The translations under genes and the position numbers were made by a program. From Xenopus tropicalis (Eukaryota; Chordata; Amphibia; Anura; Pipidae): a stretch of 64,000 bases of DNA. The stretch lies in the NCBI RefSeq assembly GCF_000004195.4, contig NC_030679.2, forward strand, positions 152,741,153 to 152,805,152, read 5' to 3'. Within the stretch, counting starts at the first letter, position 1. Every line of letters begins with the position of its first letter. Of the stretch, positions 23,928 to 35,874 are shown one piece after another. The notes beneath the pieces are model-generated. The model worked only from the letters and a program-made list of their open reading frames with translations. It made no database searches and was not told where the DNA came from.

Positions 23928-25303
23928 GCCCCCCCCATTCCTACACAGCACTACCCCCTCATTCCTACACAGCACTATCCCCCCATTTTCCTACACAGCA
24001 CTATCCCCCCCATTCCTACACAGCCCTATCCCCCCCATTCCTACACAGCACTATCCCCCCCCCATTCCTACACAGCACTATCCCCCCCATTCCTACACAG
24101 CACTATCCCCCCCATTCCTACACAGCCCTATCCCCCCATTCCTACACAGCACGCCGAGCATATCCCCCCCCCCATTCCTACACAGCACTATCCCCCCCAT
24201 TTCCTACACAGCACTATCCCCCCCCAAATTCCTACACAGCACTTAACCCCCCCATTCCTACACAGCACTTACCCCCTCATTCCTACCACAGCACTATCCC
24301 CCCATTTCCTACACAGCACTACCCCTCATTCCGTACACAGCACTATCCCCCCATTTCCTACACAGCACTACCCCCCCATTCCTACACAGCACTACCCCCC
24401 CAATCCTACACAGCACTATCCCCCCATTCCTACACAGCACTATCCCCCCCATTCCTACACAGCACTACCCCCCATTCCTACACAGCACTATCCCCCCCAT
24501 TCCTACACAGCACTACCCCCCCATTCCTACACAGCACTACCCCCCCTATTCCTACACAGCACTATCCCCCCATTCCTACACAGCACTATCCCCCATTCCT
24601 ACACAGCACTACCCCCCCATTCCTACACAGCACTACCCCCCATTCCTACACAGCACTACCCCCCATTCCTACACAGCACTATCCCCCATTCCTACACAGC
24701 ACTATCCCCCCATTCCTACACAGCACTACCCCCCCATTCCTACACAGCACTACCCCCTCATTCCTACACAGCACTACCCCCCATTCCTACACAGCACTAC
24801 CCCCCCATTCCTACACAGCCCTACCCCCCCATTCCTACACAGCCCTACCCCCCCATTTTCCTACACAGCACTATCCCCCAATCCTACACAGCACTATCCC
24901 CCATTTCCTACACAGCACTACCCCCCCATTCCCTACACAGCACTATCCCCCCATTCCTACACAGCACTACCCCCCCATTCCTACACAGCACTACCCCCTC
25001 ATTCCTACACAGCACTACCCCCCATTCCTACACAGCACTACCCCCCCATTCCTACACAGCCCTACCCCCCCATTCCTACACAGCCCTACCCCCCCATTCC
25101 TACACAGCACTATCCCCCCAATCCCTACACAGCACTATCCCCCCATTCCTACACAGCACTACCCCCATTCCTACACAGCACTATCCCCCCCATTCCTACA
25201 CAGCACTACCCCCCCCATTCCTACACAGCACTATCCCCCAATCCTACACAGCACTACCCCCCCATTCCTACACAGCACTATCCCCCCCATTCCTACACAG
25301 CAC
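23928..25303. repeat. 24-bp C-rich minisatellite, left part
   Basis: About 57 copies of a unit reading CCCCCCATTCCTACACAG plus CACTAT or CACTAC. Every unit has a pyrimidine tract followed by CAG, resembling a 3-prime splice site on the plus strand. The array is continued at 25609 after the inserted hAT-type element. Confidence 0.96.
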
Positions 25304-25608
25304 CAGGCCCGGATTTGTGGCGAGGCCACAAAGGGGCCCGGGCCTAGCGGCGCAAACATAGGGGCGGCATGCCGCCCCGCCGCACGCAAAAATTTTTTTT
25401 AAAATTTTGCTCCCATACGGAGCAATGGGGACCTCTCCCCACTTGCTCCGTATGGGAGTTTTAACTTTGGCGCATGCGCATGCGCGTTAGCGTGGCGGCA
25501 GGGAAGGAGGAGGTGGTTTGCGCATGCGCGCTCGCACGGCGGGTGGGGGCGGTAGGGGGCGCCGAATTGGGGCGGCCTCGGGGCGCGTCATTTAGAAATC
25601 CGGCGCTG
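25304..25608. mobile_element. Small non-autonomous hAT-type element
   Basis: A 305-bp GC-rich insert breaks the 24-bp array. Its ends are short inverted repeats: CAGGCCCGGATTT at the left and the complement of CAGCGCCGGATTT at the right. The 8-bp sequence CACAGCAC lies directly on both sides (25296-25303 and 25609-25616), and removing the insert and one copy restores a normal array unit. An 8-bp target duplication with CAG...CTG tips is typical of the hAT superfamily. The body contains GGCGCATGCGCATGCGCG and an A/T tract, and no transposase. Confidence 0.88.
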
Positions 25609-26050
25609 CACAGCACTACCCCCCCATTCCTACCACAGCACTATCCCCCCCCCATTCCTACACAGCACTATCCCCCCATTCCTACACAGCACTACCCCCC
25701 CATTCCTACACAGCCCTATCCCCCCATTCCTACACAGCCCTACCCCCCATTCCTACACAGCACTATCCCCCCCATTCCTTACACAGCACTATCCCCCCAT
25801 TCCTACACAGCACTATCCCCCCATTTCCTACACAGCACTATCCCCCCATTCCTACACAGCGCTACCCCCCCATTCCTACACAGCACTACCCCCCCATTCC
25901 TACACAGCCCTATCTCCCCCATTCCTACACAGCACTATCCCCCCCCCATTCCTACACAGCACTATCCCCCCTCCCCCCATTCCTACACAGCACTATCCCC
26001 CCCCATTTTCCTTACACAGCACTATCCCCCCCCTCTTCTCACACAGTCAC
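25609..26050. repeat. 24-bp C-rich minisatellite, right part
   Basis: Same unit as 23928-25303, starting with the second copy of the CACAGCAC target duplication. About 18 units, ending in a degenerate CTCTTCTCACACAG. Confidence 0.94.
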
Positions 26051-27435
26051 ACATATCTGCACCACAGGGTAGTTTTAGTAATTTAGTTTATTCCCAATAC
26101 AGTTACACTGGGTATTTACTAGAGGTACAAGAAGCCCTTTCCCAATACAGTTACACTGGGTATTTACTAGAGGTGCAACCAGCCCATTCCCTATACAGTT
26201 ACACTGGGTATTTACTAGAGGTACAAGCAGCCCATTCCCAATACAGTTACACTGGGTATTTACTAGAGGTACAAGCAGCCCATTCCCAATACAGTTACAC
26301 TGGGTATTTACTAGAGGTACAAGCAGCCCATTCCCAATACAGTTACACTGGGTATTTACTAGAGGTACAAGAAGCCCTTTCCCAATACAGTTACACTGGG
26401 TATTTACTAGAGGTGCAACCAGCCCATTCCCTATACAGTTACACTGGGTATTTACTAGAGGTAAAAGCAGCCCATTCCCTATACAGTTACACTGGGTATT
26501 TACTAGAGGTACAAGCAGCCCATTCCCAATACAGTTACACTGGGTATTTACTAGAGGTGCAACCAGCCCATTCCCTATACAGTTACACTGGGTATTTACT
26601 AGAGGTGCAACCAGCCCATTCCCTATACAGTTACACTGGGTATTTACTAGAGGTACAAGCAGCCCATTCCCTATACAGTTACACTGGGTATTTACTAGAG
26701 GTACAAGCAGCCCATTCCCAATACAGTTACACTGGGTATTTCCTAGAGGTACAACCAGCCCATTCCCTATACAGTTACACTGGGTATTTACTAGAGGTAC
26801 AAGCAGCCCATTCCCTATACAGTTACACTGGGTATTTACTAGAGGTGCAACCAGCCCATTCCCTATACAGTTACACTGGGTATTTACTAGAGGTACAAGC
26901 AGCCCATTCCCAATACAGTTACACTGAGTATTTACTAGAGGTACAAGCAGCCCATTCCCTATACAGTTACACTGGGTATTTACTAGAGGTGCAACCAGCC
27001 CATTCCCAATACAGTTACACTGGGTATTTACGATAGCAGCCACTTACCACAATACAGTTACACTGGGTATTTACTAGAGGTACAAGCAGCCCATTCCCAA
27101 TACAGTTACACTGGGTATTTACTAGAGTACAAGCAGCCATTCCCAATACAGTTTACACTGAGTATTTACTAGAGGTACAAGCAGCCCATTCCCAATACAG
27201 TTACACTGGGTATTTACTAGAGGTACAAGCAGCCCATTCCCTATACAGTTACACTGGGTATTTACTAGAGGTGCAACCAGCCCATTCCCAATACAGTTAC
27301 ACTGGGTATTTACTAGAGGTACAAGCAGCCCATTCCCAATACAGTTACACTGAGTATTTACTAGAGGTACAAGCAGCCCTTTCCCTATACAGTTACACTG
27401 GGTATTTACTAGAGGTACAAGCAGCCCATTCCTAT
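26051..27435. repeat. 48-bp minisatellite, about 28 copies
   Basis: Unit words are CAATACAGTTACACTGGG, TATTTACTAGAGGTACAA and GCAGCCCATTCC. Alternative forms (GTGCAACCAGCCCATTCC, GAAGCCCTTTCCC) recur in order, and a five-unit block is duplicated 240 bp apart (26128 and 26368). It is the only long array here without a long G or C homopolymer. The unit is exactly 16 codons, so both strands stay open (repeats containing YSYTGYLLEVQ on plus and NTQCNCIGNG on minus). No start context, signal or unique flanking domain suggests a real protein. Confidence 0.95.
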
Positions 27436-27968
27436 AATCTCTCTCAGATCAACAAAAAGCTCCTTCTCCACCCACAACCTCTGGGTTTTCTACCCTGCTG
27501 TCGGTACCTCCCTCTTTTCCACACCCCCTCGGATTGATTGGTTAGGAGGCTGACCCTGCTTCTGCTTAACCCAACCCTAGCAGCTCCAATTGGCAGGGTC
27601 CCCTGCAGCATCATTAGGGGAGGGGTTTAACCTAGGAGGGACTTGCCCAGCTCCTCTGGAGGGGACTTCTGGGAGCTTCTTTGTTTAAAACCCTTTCGGC
27701 GGGAAAACAGAACAATGGGCTGCCACCATCTTGGCTAGATCATGCACTGGCTAAACATGGGGGCAGTATAAGGGTTTTTGGTCACAGCAAGATTTGCTTA
27801 CCAGTGATCGCTCAGCAGGTCCAGTCGCCCCACATTTACTTCCCCCAGAACCCCGTGACCCGGATGAATGAAAAACCTTTATAGTGAAAGTGCCCCCCTC
27901 TATCCCCAGCAGAGCCCCCCGTGTGTGCAGGTAGTTACATAGGGTTCAACCCATCCAAGTAAACTTAC

Positions 27969-28047
27969 CAGCAGGGGCGGCGCAGTGTGGCACTGCCAGT
28001 AGTGCCAGGCTGTGCAGGAAATGGTAGTGATTGCCAGTTGCGTAGAG
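27969..28047 (-). pseudogene. tmem256: TMEM256 exon 3, copy 1 (frame disrupted)
   Basis: On the minus strand a pyrimidine-rich acceptor (CTGTCTCTCCCAG) precedes an exon whose start encodes [17 protein letters not shown], ending at a strong donor (G followed by GTAAGT). It is 79 nt, against 81 nt in copy 2. The missing bases lie in the GGCGGC stretch and change the final residues from RRPLL to AAPAG, so splicing would put the next exon out of frame. This is either a decayed duplicate or sequencing error in a G-rich stretch. Confidence 0.8.
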
Positions 28048-28254
28048 CTGGGAGAGACAGGGAGACGGGGTCAGCGGGGAGAATCCATTCCTACATCTAG
28101 AGGGGCTCACTCCCCCCCCCCCCCCAATTGGTACAGCCCGCCCCAGGGGTCACATGGCCCGGCACTCACTTTCCTGTCAGGAGATGGCCACTGCCCAGTA
28201 TTCACCTGCTCACCCTGCCCTCTCCCATCCTCCAATCAGAAGGCAGCGTGGCAG

Positions 28255-28790
28255 ATACCCCCTTAACTGCCCCCCCCCAGTGTAACCAATCCCAACTGGG
28301 CCAGCCTTTCCCCATAACTGAGCCCATTCCCTTTATCAGCTTAGTCGCTCTTCCCTGTACTTTCTCTATTTCATTACTGCCCCCCCTTATATATTTATAT
28401 ATAGTGACCCCCCCTTAACTGCCCCTTCCCCAGTGTAACCAATCCCAACTGGGCCAGCCTTTCCCCATAACTGAGCCATTCCCTTTATCAGCTTAGTCGC
28501 TCTTCCCTGTACTTTCTCTATTTCATTACTGCCCCCCCCCTTATATATTTATATATAGTGATCTTACCCCCCTTAACTGCCCCCCCCCCCCCAGTGTAAC
28601 CAATCCCAACTGGGCCAGCCTTTCCCCATAACTGAGCCCATTCCCTTTATCAGCTTAGTCGCTCTTCCCTGTACTTTCTCTATTTCATTTACTGCCCCCC
28701 CTTATATATTTATATATAGTGACCCCCCCTTAACTGCCCCTTCCCCAGTGTAACCAATCCCAACTGGGCCAGCCTTTCCCCAGACCCATT
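28255..28790. repeat. 152-bp tandem repeat, copy 1
   Basis: Three full units and one partial unit containing CCAATCCCAACTGGGCCAGC, TTTATCAGCTTAGTCGCTC, CTTCCCTGTACTTTCTC and TTATATATTTATATATAG. It lies between TMEM256 exons 2 and 3 (intron 2). The same repeat with the same internal differences is at 35092-35620. Confidence 0.92.
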
Positions 28791-29002
28791 AAAGGTTTAT
28801 ATATAATTTTATATTTATCAGAACTAAAGCTTACCCGCCCCGAGTGCCAGTTTGCCCAGATCCTACTGCAAGTGCCACATTCTGGATGGATTAATTAATG
28901 GCTAAAACAATGATATGCACTTGCCATCTGGCTACTTCCCCCTTGGCACACAGGCCCAGCATTACACCCCGAGCCAGGGCAGCAGCACATGTGATTATTC
29001 AC

Positions 29003-29041
29003 CTCTTTAAGGTAATCGTCCCGGTTCGCTCGTCCTGAGAC
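29003..29041 (-). pseudogene. tmem256: TMEM256 exon 2, copy 1 (one extra base)
   Basis: Minus-strand exon between the acceptor TCTCTCTCTCGTGCAG and a GTGAAT donor. It encodes a DRDDYLKE-like block, but at 39 nt it has one more base than copy 2 (GCGAACC against GCGACC), which breaks the frame relative to exon 3. The alternative frame (starting VSGRAN) stays open but does not match the family. An assembly error is possible. Confidence 0.78.
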
Positions 29042-29726
29042 CTGCACGAGAGAGAGAGACAGGTGAGGGCACAGAGTGGGGAGGGGCACAGGTGGGAGGG
29101 CCATATATAAATGTTATGGCACAAGTAGGGGCTCCCATGGGGGGCAGATATAGGCCCAGCTCTGGGAACGACTGCAGGAAGCTGGCCCATGCAGTAGCAA
29201 AGGCTGGCCACCAGGTGGGGTACCTGCTCAGTGCTTCAGTACATTGGGTGAGACTGCACACAGGAGGGCTAATGATCAGTGCTGGGTTCTGTTGGCATTT
29301 ACTGAATGGCAGACTGGGGTGGGGGATGAATAGATGGTGCGGCACCCACAGGCATTAATACTACTGGCACCCCTCCAGTAAAGTGCTGCGGGGCAGGCTG
29401 AATACAGGGGGGGGGGGGTCTCAGGGAGACGCCATAACTATCATTACAGCACAGAAAGGGCAGGGGGAACAGAACTGGATAACGGGGGGGGGGGGGGGCA
29501 GAAGCACATATAATGGTAAAAAGCCATTACGGACCCTGTAACTGCAGCAGCGGCATCACCTGAGGGTGGGGGGCAAACAGGACTGCTGGGGGTTATGTGA
29601 CCAGCAACAGAACTGCAGCACAAACTTGCTTTCCGGCCAAGTCACTGAGTGTCACTAAGGCCCCGAAAGGAGTCAGTTACCCTCTCATGGGGCAGCACTG
29701 CCCGGCCCCAGGCGCACAGAATGGGA

Positions 29727-32700
29727 GGGGGTAAGGGTAAGCTCAGAGGGGCCACGAGAATGGGAGGGTAAGGAAGCTCAGGGGGGCCCAGAGAATGGGA
29801 GGGGGGTAAGGAAGCTCAGAGGGCCCAGAGAATGGGGAGGGGTAAGGAAGCTCAGAGGGGCCAGAGAATGGGGGGGGTAAGGAAGCTCAGAGGGGCCAGA
29901 GAATGGGGGGTAAGGAAGCTCAGAGGGGCCAGAGAATGGGGGGGGGGTAAGGAAGCTCAGAGGGCCAGAGAATAGGGAGGGGTAAGAAGCTCAGGGGGCC
30001 AGAGAATGGACGGGGTAAGGAAGCTCAGGGGGGCCAGAGAATGGGGGGGGGGGTAAGGAAGCTCAGAGGGGCCAGAGAATGGGGGGTAGGAAGCTCAGAG
30101 GGGCCAGAGAATGGGGGGGGGGGGGGGGTAAGGAAGCTCAGAGGGCCAGAGAATGGGGGGGTAAGGAAGCTCGAGAAGGGGCCCCAGAAAAGGGAAAAAG
30201 GGAGCAGATGGGGGTAAGGAAGCTCAGAGGGGCCAGAGAATGGGGGGGGGGGGTAAGGAAGCTCAGAGGGGCCAGAGAATGGGGAGGGTAAGGGAAGCTC
30301 AGAGGGCCAGAGAATGGGGGGGGGGGGTAAGGAAGCTGCAGGCAGGGGCCAAGAGAATGGGGGGTAAGAAGCTCAGAGGCGGCCAGAGAATGGGGGGGGG
30401 GGGGGTAAGGAAGCTCAGAGGGCCAGAGAATGGGGGGGGGGGGGGTAAGGAAGCTCAGAGGGGCCAGAGAATGGGGGGGGGGTAAGGAAGCTCAGAGGGC
30501 CAGAGAATGGGGGGGGGGGGGGTAAGGAAGCTCAGAGGGGCACAGGAATGGGGGGGGGGGGTAAGGAAGCTCAGAGGGCCAGAGAAATGGGGGGGGGTAA
30601 GGAAGCTCAGAGGGGCCAGAGAATTGGGGGGGGGGGTAAGGAAGCTCAGAGGGGCCACGAGAAATGGGGGGGGGGTAAGGAAGCTCAGAGGGGCCAGAGA
30701 ATGGGAGGGGTAAGGAAGCTCAGAGGGGCCAGAGAATGGGGGGGGGGGAAGGGAAGCTCAGAGGGCCAGAGAATGGGGGGGGGTAAGGAAGCTCAGAGGG
30801 GCCAGAGAATGGGGGGGGGGGGGTAAGGAAGCTCAGAGGGGCCAGAGAATGGGGGGGGGGGGTAAGGAAGCTCAGAGGGGCCAGAGAATGGGGGGGGGGG
30901 GGTAAGGAAGCTCAGAGGGGCCAGAGAATGGGGGGGGGGTAAGGAAGCTCAGAGGGGCCAGAGAATGGGGGGGGGGTAAGGAAGCTCAGAGGGGCCAGAG
31001 AATGGGGGGGGTAAGGAAGCTCAGAGGGGCCAGAGAATGGGGGGGGGGGGGGTAAGGAAAGCTCAGAGAGGGCCAGAGAATGGGGGGGGGGGTAAGGAAG
31101 GCTCAGAGGGGCCAGAGAATGGGGGGGGGGGGGTAAGGAAGCTCAGAGGGGCCAGAGAATGGGGGGGGGTAAGGAAGCTCAGAGGGCCAGAGAATGGCGG
31201 GGGGTAAGGAGCTCAGAGGGCAAGAGAATGGGGGGGTAAGGAAGCTCAGAGGGGCCAGAGAATGGGGGGGGGGGCGGGTAAGGAGAAGCTAGGAGGGGGC
31301 CAGAGAATGGGGGGGGGTAAGGAAGCTCAGAGGGGCCAGAGAATGGGGGGGGGGAAGGAAGCTCAGAGGGGCCAGAGAATGGGGGGGGGGCGGGGTAAGG
31401 AAAGCTCAGAGGGGCCAGAGAATGGGGGTGGGGGGGGTAAGGGAAGCTCAGAGAGGGCCAGAGAATGGGGGGGTAAGGAAGCTCAGAGGGGCCAGAGAAA
31501 TGGGGGGGGGGCCGGTAAGGAAGCCAGAGGGCCAGAGAATGGGGGGGGGGTAAGGAAGCTCAGAGGGGCCAGAGAATGGGGGGGGGGTAAGGAAGCTGAG
31601 AGCCAGGGGCCAAGAGAATGGGGGGGTAAGGAAGCTCAGAGGGGCCAGAGAATGGGGGGGCGGTAAGGAAGCTCAGAGGGGCCAGAGAATGGGGGGGGGG
31701 TAAGAAGCTCAGAGGGCCAGAGAATGGGGGGGGTAAGGAAGCTCAGAGGGGACAGAGAAATGTGGGGGTAAGGAAGCTCAGAGGGGCCAGAGAATCGGGT
31801 GGGGGGGTAAGGAAGCTCAGAGGGGCCAGAGAATGGGGGGGGCGGGTAAGGAAGCTCGAGAGGGGCCAGAGAATGGGGGGGGAAGGGAAGGAAGCTAGGA
31901 GGGGCCAGGAAGAATGGGGCGGGGGGTAAGGGAAGCTCAGAGGAGGCCAGAGAATGGGGGGGGGCTAGGAATGGTTAGGAAGCTCAGAGGGGCCAGAGAA
32001 ATGGAGGGGGGGCAGGGGGACATCAGAGGGCAGGATGGGGCTGGAGGCGGTAAGGAAGCTCAGAGGGGCCAGAGAATGGGGGGGGGAGTAAAGGAAGCTC
32101 AAGGGGCCAGAGAATGGGGGCGGTAAGGAAGCTCAGAGGGGACGAGAGAATGGGGGGGGTAAGGAAGCTCAGAGGGGCCAGAGAATGGCCGGGGGTTAAG
32201 AGCTCAGAGGGCCCAGAGAAATGGCGTGGGTAAGAAAGCTCAGAGGCGGCCAGAGAATGGGGGACGGGGGAGTAAGGAAGCTCAGAGCGGGCGGACAGAG
32301 AATGGGGGGGTAAAGAGAAGCTCAGAGAGGGCCAGAGAATGGGGGGGGGAGTAAGGAAGCTCAGAGGGCAGAGAGAGGGGGCGGTAAGGAAGCTCAGAGG
32401 GGCCAGAAGAGATGAAGGGGGGGGGTAGGTAAGGAACTCAGAGGGCCAGAGAGGAGGGGGGGTAAGGAAGCTCAGAGGGCCAGAGAATGGGGGGCGGGGT
32501 AAGAAAGCTCAGAGGGGCCAGAAGCGAAGGAGGGGAGGGGGTAAGGAAGCTCAGAGCGGGCCACCAGAAGGAGGGGAGGGGAAGGAAGCTCAGAGGGGCC
32601 AGAGAATGGGGGGGGGGAGAAGGTAAAAAACAAGGCCGCAGGAAGGGGAGAGTGCGAAGAAGCTCAGAGGGCCAGAGAATGGGCGGGGTTCAGGGGGTAA

Positions 32701-33250
32701 GGAAGCTCAGAGAGGCCAGAGAATGGGGGGGGGGTAAGAAGCTCAGAGAGGCCAGAGAATGGGCGGGGGGGTATAGAAGCTCAGAGGAGCCAGAGAATTG
32801 GGGGGGGGGGGTAAGGAAGCTCAGAGGGCCAGAGAAGGAGGGAGGGGTAAGGAAGCTCGAGGGCCAGAGAATGGGGGGGGGGGTAAGGAAGCTCAGAGAG
32901 GCCAGAGAATGGGGGGGTAAGGAAGCTCAGATGAGGCCAGGATGAATGGGGGGGGGGTAAGGAAGCTCAGAGGGGCCAGAGAATGGGGGGGTAAGGAAGC
33001 TCAGAGAGGCCAGAGAATGGGGGGGGGGGGGTAAGGAAGCTCAGAGGGGCCAGAGAATGGGGGGGTAAGGAAGCTCAGAGAGGCCAGAGAATGGGGGGGG
33101 GGTAAGGAAGCTCAGAGGGGCCAGAGAATGGGAGGGTAAGGAAGCTCAGAGGGGCCAGAGAGAGGGAGGGGTTAAGGAAGCTCAGAGGGGCCAGAGAATG
33201 GGGGGGGAGGGGTAAGGAAGCTCAGAGGGGCCAGAGAGAATGGGGGGTAA
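29727..33250. repeat. About 36-bp G-rich minisatellite, copy 1
   Basis: Close to 95 units of GTAAGGAAGCTCAGAGGGGC plus CAGAGAATGG and a G run of 4 to 14. Each unit therefore reads G-run then GTAAGG, a 5-prime splice-site-like word on the plus strand. Indels and odd units (CGAGAAGGGG, GGATGGGGCTGGAGGC) are dense between 31200 and 32900. It is the counterpart of the array at 36567-40096. Confidence 0.95.
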
Positions 33251-33403
33251 ATCTCTCTTCCAAAATAAAGTTGTTTGGGAAGCTTTTTGTTCCTCCCCCA
33301 CCCCGGCACTGACTGTACTGGGGGGTAAGTGAAAGTCTTTTGGACCTACAGTACCAAGACATGGCTGTGCCTGCTGAAAACCACAAAAAGATGGTGCACA
33401 TAC

Positions 33404-33641
33404 CCTCAGTGCTTCCTTGCGTTGGTTTTCCAATTCCTGGATACTTCCATACTCTTTTATCAATTCCAGTTCCTGATACACCAGGTCAGCAAGCCAGTCC
33501 CTCCGTTCCTCTGTATCATTCATTCCTATATAAAAGAAGCGCTGTGCATAGAGGGTATGGAATTCCCCCTCTGGGTTACCCACAAAGGTGCTATAGTCAC
33601 AGAAATTCAGCCTCTCCCATTGGCCGTGCCATTCCGCCAAG
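33404..33641 (-). CDS. Exon-like ORF of an unrecognised gene
   Basis: On the minus strand a 238-nt open block is bounded by a plausible acceptor (GACATTCCCTGTAG) and a strong donor (AGG followed by GTATGT). It encodes 79 residues with protein-like composition: WERLNFCDYSTFVGNPEGEF early, RFFYIGMNDTEERRDWLADL in the middle, and a charged, helix-like end ELELIKEYGSIQELENQRKE. It starts after two bases of a codon and ends in phase 0, so it does not join in frame to TMEM256 exon 2, which needs a phase-1 donor; it is probably a separate gene. An upstream in-frame ATG (33661) lies within the putative acceptor region. I do not recognise the family. Its other exons may lie in the assembly gap. Confidence 0.55.
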
Positions 33642-34070
33642 CTACAGGGAATGTCACACAACGTATGACGTATGAGCCGCTAGCACAATCAGGGAAATAC
33701 CACACGTGCCACAGGGGTTGTTTCACAGGGGTTTATTACAACCAAATGTAGATAAACAGGGAAAGGGCAATACGCATGGAAGGTCCACAAGTCCCAATCA
33801 CATCAATCCTCCTACAGGGAGTCTTCAGGGCAACCCCCCTCTGCACAGTCTCCAGGGAACAAAGGCCGAGTCTCCCAGCCCAACCCCCAATACACAAAGG
33901 TGTCCCACCCAGACAGTCACAATTACCTGGGTAGCCTCCCCAGGCAGTTCCAATGGGAATAAGCAAAGTTCCTTTTTGGGTAGTTCCACAGAAACACACT
34001 ACCTTGGTTCCAGGGGCAAACAGTCCTTCCACAGGGGTTAGGGTAATCCAGTTGGAGGGAATCTTCCTGC
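33642..34070. other. Unique spacer
   Basis: Non-repetitive sequence between the exon-like ORF and the 46-bp repeat. Open frames on both strands are short and mutually overlapping. No gene is supported. Confidence 0.45.
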
Positions 34071-34258
34071 CTGAGCTAGGGTGGATCCCAAGGAACCGCA
34101 GGGGAGGGTGTCCTGTTACAGCTAGGATGGATCCTAAGGAACCGCAGGGGAGGGTGTCCTGTTACAGCTAGGGTGGATCCCAAGGAACCGCAGGGGAGGG
34201 TGTCCTGTCACAGCTAGGATGGATCCCAAGGAACCGCAGGGGAGGGTGTCCTGCCGTA
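34071..34258. repeat. 46-bp tandem repeat, four copies
   Basis: Four units containing GGATCCCAAGGAACCGCAGG and GGAGGGTGTCCTGTTACAG. The units are nearly identical. The array stops just before the duplicated segment begins. Confidence 0.93.
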
Positions 34259-34709
34259 GCGAGGTTACACCCAGATCAACAAAAAGCTCCTTCTCCACCC
34301 ACAACCTCTGGGTTTTCTACCCTGCTGCTGGTACCTCCCCTCTTTTCCACACCCCCTCGGATTGATTGGTTAGGAGGCTGACCCTGCTTCTGCTTAACCC
34401 AACCCTAGCAGCTCCAATTGGCAGGGTCCCCTGCAGCATCATTAGGGGAGGGGTTTAACCTAGGAGGGACTTGCCCAGCTCCTCTGGAGGGGACTTCTGG
34501 GAGCTTCTTTGTTTAAAACCCTTTCGGCGGGAAAACAGAACAATGGGCTGCCACCATCTTGGCTAGATCATGCACTGGCTAAACATGGGGGCAGTATAAG
34601 GGTTTTTGGTCACAGCAAGATTTGCTTACCAGTGATCGCTCAGCAGGTCCAGTCGCCCCACATTTACTTCCCCCAGAACCCCGTGACCCGGATGAATGAA
34701 AAACCTTTA

Positions 34710-34922
<213 letters not shown>

Positions 34923-35091
34923 CTACATCTAGAGGGGCTCACTCCCCCCCCCCCCCCCAATTGGTACAGCCCGCCCCAGGGGTCACATGGCCCGGCACTC
35001 ACTTTCCTGTCAGGAGATGGCACTGCCCAGTATTCACCTGCTCACCCTGCCCTCTCCCATCCTCCAATCAGAAGGCAGCGTGGCAGATACC

Positions 35092-35620
35092 CCCTTAACT
35101 GCCCCCCCCCCAGTGTAACCAATCCCAACTGGGCCAGCCTTTCCCCATAACTGAGCCCATTCCCTTTATCAGCTTAGTCGCTCTTCCCTGTACTTTCTCT
35201 ATTTCATTACTGCCCCCCCTTATATATTTATATATAGTGACCCCCCCTTAACTGCCCCTTCCCCAGTGTAACCAATCCCAACTGGGCCAGCCTTTCCCCA
35301 TAACTGAGCCCATTCCCTTTATCAGCTTAGTCGCTCTTCCCTGTACTTTCTCTATTTCATTACTGCCCCCCCCTTATATATTTATATATAGTGATCTTAC
35401 CCCCCTTAACTGCCCCCCCCCCCCCAGTGTAACCAATCCCAACTGGGCCAGCCTTTCCCCATAACTGAGCCCATTCCCTTTATCAGCTTAGTCGCTCTTC
35501 CCTGTACTTTCTCTATTTCATTACTGCCCCCCCTTATATATTTATATATAGTGACCCCCCCTTAACTGCCCCTTCCCCAGTGTAACCAATCCCAACTGGG
35601 CCAGCCTTTCCCCAGACCCA
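35092..35620. repeat. 152-bp tandem repeat, copy 2
   Basis: Same structure as 28255-28790 (three units plus one partial unit) and in the same place, between TMEM256 exons 2 and 3. Confidence 0.92.
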
Positions 35621-35836
35621 TTAAAGGTTTATATATAATTTTATATTTATCAGAACTAAAGCTTACCCGCCCCGAGTGCCAGTTTGCCCAGATCCTACTG
35701 CAAGGTGCCACATTCTGGATGGATTAATTAATGGCTAAAACAATGATATGCACTTGCCATCTGGCTACTTGCCCCCTTGGCACACAGGCCCAGCATTACA
35801 CCCCGAGCCAGGGCAGCAGCACATGTGATTATTCAC

Positions 35837-35874
35837 CTCTTTAAGGTAATCGTCCCGGTCGCTCGTCCTGAGAC
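35837..35874 (-). CDS. tmem256: TMEM256 exon 2, copy 2 (intact)
   Basis: A 38-nt minus-strand exon between the acceptor TCTCTCTCTCGTGCAG and the donor GAG followed by GTGAAT. After two bases completing a codon it reads LRTSDRDDYLKE and joins in phase 0 to [10 protein letters not shown] of exon 3. The position corresponds to the family segment just before the conserved HHF..HSLAL helix. The first exon (start codon and first hydrophobic segment) was not found between here and the array, so this copy is incomplete in the window. Confidence 0.85.

Larger units (their letters stand above)
27445..33262. repeat. Duplicated segment, copy 1
   Basis: Begins at CAGATCAACAAAAAGCTCC and matches 34272-40108 almost base for base over unique sequence, two TMEM256 exons, a 152-bp repeat and a G-rich array, down to the shared end GGTAAATCTCTCTTC. 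Most differences seen are single-base indels. Rare array variants occur in the same order in both copies (for example CCAGGATGGGGCTGGAG at about 32030 and 38870). The offset is about 6.83 kb. Confidence 0.93.

Noticed and set aside
25474..27036. 520-codon plus-strand ORF
   Set aside because: It starts inside the hAT-type element and continues through the 24-bp and 48-bp arrays; low-complexity repeats only.
27681..27884. 67-codon ORF identical in both duplicated copies (also 34509-34712)
   Set aside because: Identity follows from recent duplication of the whole segment; no recognisable domain, and it lies antisense to the TMEM256 exons.
28840..28890. Possible extra minus-strand mini-exon between TMEM256 exons 2 and 3 (NVALAVGSGQTG)
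   Set aside because: Exons 2 and 3 already join in phase and match the family without it; the 47-nt block would shift the frame and has a weak acceptor.
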